Assembly: GCA_964363305.1 (NCBI GenBank)
Contig: CAYIHX010000003.1
Coordinates: forward strand, 62,001-126,000
Source: CAYIHX01 sp964363305
Lineage (GTDB): Bacteria; Bdellovibrionota; UBA1018
Reading direction: 5' to 3'
Length of the DNA stretch: 64,000 nucleotides
Positions 62,256-64,000 of the stretch are shown here, one piece after another. The position numbers and the translations under genes were made by a program. Every line of letters begins with the position of its first letter. Within the stretch, counting starts at the first letter, position 1. The notes beneath the pieces were generated by a model that did no database searches, was not told the DNA's origin, and worked only from the letters and a program-made list of their open reading frames with translations.

Positions 62256-62574
62256 TGATCACTCCTGAGGTAAAATTTTTGTTCTTCCGCCCCGAAACAC
62301 CGCAGGTCTCGAGACGCAGGCGGATGTTTAGCTGGAAATAACGCTACGCGCAACGCTCTTTGGAACTAATCGTTCCAAAATGACCTGGAACGGCAGACCC
62401 TAGCTGTCTCGACAACCAAGCGACCCCTGTTCGTTTAGAGTTTCAGGGCCGTATTGTAGTCAAATAACATGTAGTCAAATAATCGTAGACATTAATAGTC
62501 AGATATAATATGATGCGTCGCATCATGCTGTGACCTTGTGAGAATGCCGTCAACTATTCAGGAGAAAATGACCC
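62256..62574. promoter_or_regulatory. Repeat-rich 319-base region between divergent exported-protein genes
   Basis: No coding frame is apparent. A GGAAC-based inverted repeat (TTTGGAAC-5-GTTCCAAA, 62359-62379, with a third half-site TGGAACG at 62386-62392) lies nearer the minus-strand gene. Copies of TAGTCA at 62457, 62472 and 62496, with a TAGACA variant at 62486, precede TATAAT at 62504-62509 and a perfect palindrome ATGATGCG-T-CGCATCAT at 62510-62526, ahead of the plus-strand gene at 62575. The region has the layout of a heavily regulated divergent promoter. Confidence 0.6.
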
Positions 62575-63156
62575 ATGCGGACCCCCTTCATTCAAATCTG
62601 GCTACTGAGTCTTACTCTCGGAGCGTCCGTCGCGAATGCCCAAGTTCCGGAAGTACAGCCCGAACTTGTATGCCAGGCACTGGGACCTGATGCCAGATCA
62701 CATCCAGATGGCCTGGGTAGCCTTGTGGCGTCCTCCTCCAGCTACGAGGAAATTCGAATCCCCGTACTGACCTCGGTGCGACAACTGTACGAAAGTTTCG
62801 GCACGGACATGAGTCCTAGCAGGGTGGCGATCTTTCATCCCGCAGACCAAGCGCCCCAATATTTCGCAGCGAACGTGTATTTCCGAGTCACACTGTCTTA
62901 CAGTTGGATGAGCGGCCACGACGGCATTAGCGCTCGCCGCACTTCAGCCCCCCTCCTGACGGCTGACATTGAAAAACTGGAGTACACCGCTCAGCCGGGC
63001 GAAGTCGTCACGAGTGACACGTTTTGGTCGAATCGATCCAGCGCCTCGGCGCGTCAGAAGCTAGTAGGCCTCATCGATCAGTTCTCACTCTCCGCGTCGG
63101 GAATGGGAATTACGTTGAGCTGCAAAACAGTGTGGCCCGAAGCGGAGGAGGAATAG
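62575..63156 (+). CDS. Exported protein of unknown function
   Basis: A 193-residue protein with signal peptide ('FIQIWLLSLTLGASVANA') and two cysteines in the mature part. Mixed alpha/beta ('VYFRVTLSYSWMSGHDGISARR'). AGGAGAAAATG stands just before the start. It is preceded by a promoter-like TATAAT with repeats and is divergent from the TIGR02147 operon; by position it is a likely target of that regulator. No family is recognised. Confidence 0.7.
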   Translation: MRTPFIQIWLLSLTLGASVANAQVPEVQPELVCQALGPDARSHPDGLGSLVASSSSYEEIRIPVLTSVRQLYESFGTDMSPSRVAIFHPADQAPQYFAANVYFRVTLSYSWMSGHDGISARRTSAPLLTADIEKLEYTAQPGEVVTSDTFWSNRSSASARQKLVGLIDQFSLSASGMGITLSCKTVWPEAEEE

Positions 63157-63222
63157 TCACTGAGCTCAGGTCCCGATTTTTCAAGTGGGGATCACCGCCC
63201 AAATTCGCTACAATCGGGCTCT

Positions 63223-63456
63223 ATGCTTCATTCCCTCATTGCTGGATTTGCGTTTCTCAGTTTCGCTGCGGCGACAGAACAGAAAACCCAGGTGGATCAG
63301 GCCGCTGAAGGCGCCCCGGAAGTCAAAGCGATCGATCCACGTTCAATGGTGCCCCCCCCAAGTCGGAGGACAGGGACCGGGAACTTCATCCGCGATCGCA
63401 GTGGGAGTTCAGTTTCCCGTCCAGGAACGTGGCGCCCACTCCACCAAACCTGTTGA
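63223..63456 (+). CDS. Short exported protein or broken gene start
   Basis: The first 20 residues form a signal peptide ('LHSLIAGFAFLSFAAA') and the frame gives 77 residues. At 63352-63359 there is a run of eight C; a slip there would move the frame into alternatives that are also short. TACAAT at 63209-63214 lies about 9 bases before the ATG with no ribosome site, which would suit a leaderless message. Either a short protein or the first piece of the damaged gene downstream. Confidence 0.35.
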   Translation: MLHSLIAGFAFLSFAAATEQKTQVDQAAEGAPEVKAIDPRSMVPPPSRRTGTGNFIRDRSGSSVSRPGTWRPLHQTC

Positions 63457-63556
63457 AGTAAAAGCACTGAATCGGAAGTGAGAAGACGCGGCCGAATGGA
63501 TCTCTGATCGGAATGCTCTGAAGGGTTGCACTCGAAAGCATGGCTAAATCGAATGA

Positions 63557-64000
63557 AATCAATCTATCCAGGCCCTCAAAAAACGAAATGTGCCCTGCCA
63601 CTCTGGCACGAAAACCTGGGTCGATACACACAGGCGAAGGAATCACGGCTCGATCCCGAAAATTCTACTCAGTGAAAACGTTCATTACCTTTATTGGGGA
63701 TCGAAACAGAAATACGCCTCCATCGGAAAAATTGATGGCTTTCCAGAAAACTCCGAACTGGATCCGGTTATTCAATTTTGACTCGACTACTGGAAGGATC
63801 AGGGTCTGAAATTTCCCTCTGGATTTGATCCCCTGTTGATAAAAACCGTCATTGCAATCGAGTCCTCTTTTAACTCGACGATCACGACCAAAGTGAAAGG
63901 CAGTTCGGCCACCGGCTTGATGCAGCTTACGGATGAGACTCGGCGAGTGCTTTCCGGGCGTCTCGATAGGCATGGCATCCGCGAACTTAAATCCGGATAC
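63557..64000 (+). pseudogene. Lytic transglycosylase (SLT) gene with an internal TGA, partial
   Basis: From 63782 to the window end one frame encodes a clear SLT domain ('LLIKTVIAIESSFNSTITTKVKGSSATGLMQLTDETRRVL'), with the catalytic Glu in 'IESSF' and 'GLMQLT' typical of the family. The same frame upstream ('KYASIGKIDGFPENSELDPVIQF') matches the linker that comes before this domain in related proteins, but it is cut by TGA at 63779-63781 where relatives have Trp. Upstream parts lie in other frames, so the gene is probably degraded or the sequence has errors. It continues beyond the window. Confidence 0.6.

Noticed and set aside
62671..62680. TGCCAGGCAC as another copy of the 12377 palindrome
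   Set aside because: Only ten bases match and it lies inside a coding region; chance is sufficient.
63386..63646. 86-codon open frame on the minus strand
   Set aside because: No ribosome site, signal or family motif; it lies opposite the damaged transglycosylase region.
1..64000. CRISPR array, prophage, insertion sequence or rRNA operon
   Set aside because: No regularly spaced repeats, integrase, transposase, phage structural gene or rRNA sequence was found on either strand.

Overview
The window reads as chromosome of a Gram-negative bacterium of the Bdellovibrio type (Bdellovibrionota). This is inferred from several things together: three helix-turn-helix regulators, at least two of the TIGR02147 family that is abundant in Bdellovibrio; many small exported proteins of unknown function; several secreted or lipid-anchored metallopeptidases; a PhaR-like regulator; and a Pal / DUF4398 / CpoB-like lipoprotein set. 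Base composition is moderately GC-rich, with one AT-rich islet at about 38.6-41.2 kb. A run of ten N at 49159-49168 shows a draft assembly. There is no prophage, insertion sequence, rRNA operon or CRISPR array. Four tRNA genes are present: Lys(CTT), Leu(TAG), Arg(TCT) and Phe(GAA).

Layout. 0-8.3 kb: an exported protein, an SSB, a secreted gluzincin-like peptidase, the Pal/DUF4398/CpoB-like envelope lipoproteins, a pseudo-receiver/ATPase protein, a phosphoesterase-like tetraheme cytochrome, then the translation genes tsaD and rsmA. 8.3-11.8 kb (minus): a SulP transporter fused to a beta-carbonic anhydrase, a small exported protein and a Kir-type potassium channel. 11.9-19.7 kb: a FadL-like porin, DUF502 protein, smpB, acyl-CoA synthetase, rpoZ and convergent lon. 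19.8-28.5 kb: an envelope cluster with a matrixin peptidase and a partner that both end in a membrane segment plus arginines, tRNA-Lys, a first regulator/exported-protein module and a thermolysin-like lipoprotein. 28.6-38.6 kb: a phosphoesterase, threonine ammonia-lyase, a PHP protein, a glycosyltransferase-beta-glucosidase fusion, a penicillin acylase, tRNA-Leu, an FmdB-type zinc ribbon, tRNA-Arg and a DUF167 protein.

38.6-44.1 kb: a second regulator/exported-protein pair in the AT-rich islet, a remnant of a gluconate dehydrogenase small subunit, a lipoprotein and an unknown two-gene coiled-coil operon. 44.2-52.5 kb (minus): a complete five-gene oligopeptide ABC importer whose binding-protein gene only looks broken because of the assembly gap, a LolB-like lipoprotein and a TPR lipoprotein. 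52.5-59.6 kb: a PhaR-like regulator, outer-membrane proteins including a tandem pair, hslO and groES-groEL. 59.6-64 kb: tRNA-Phe, a third regulator module with elaborate operator-like DNA, and a damaged lytic transglycosylase gene running off the edge.

The best candidates for undescribed biology are the GT21-GH1 fusion, the recurring module of TIGR02147-type regulator plus small exported proteins with repeat-rich intergenic regions, the two C-terminally anchored envelope proteins including a matrixin, and the phosphoesterase-cytochrome hybrid. All functions are read from sequence motifs; no database search was run.
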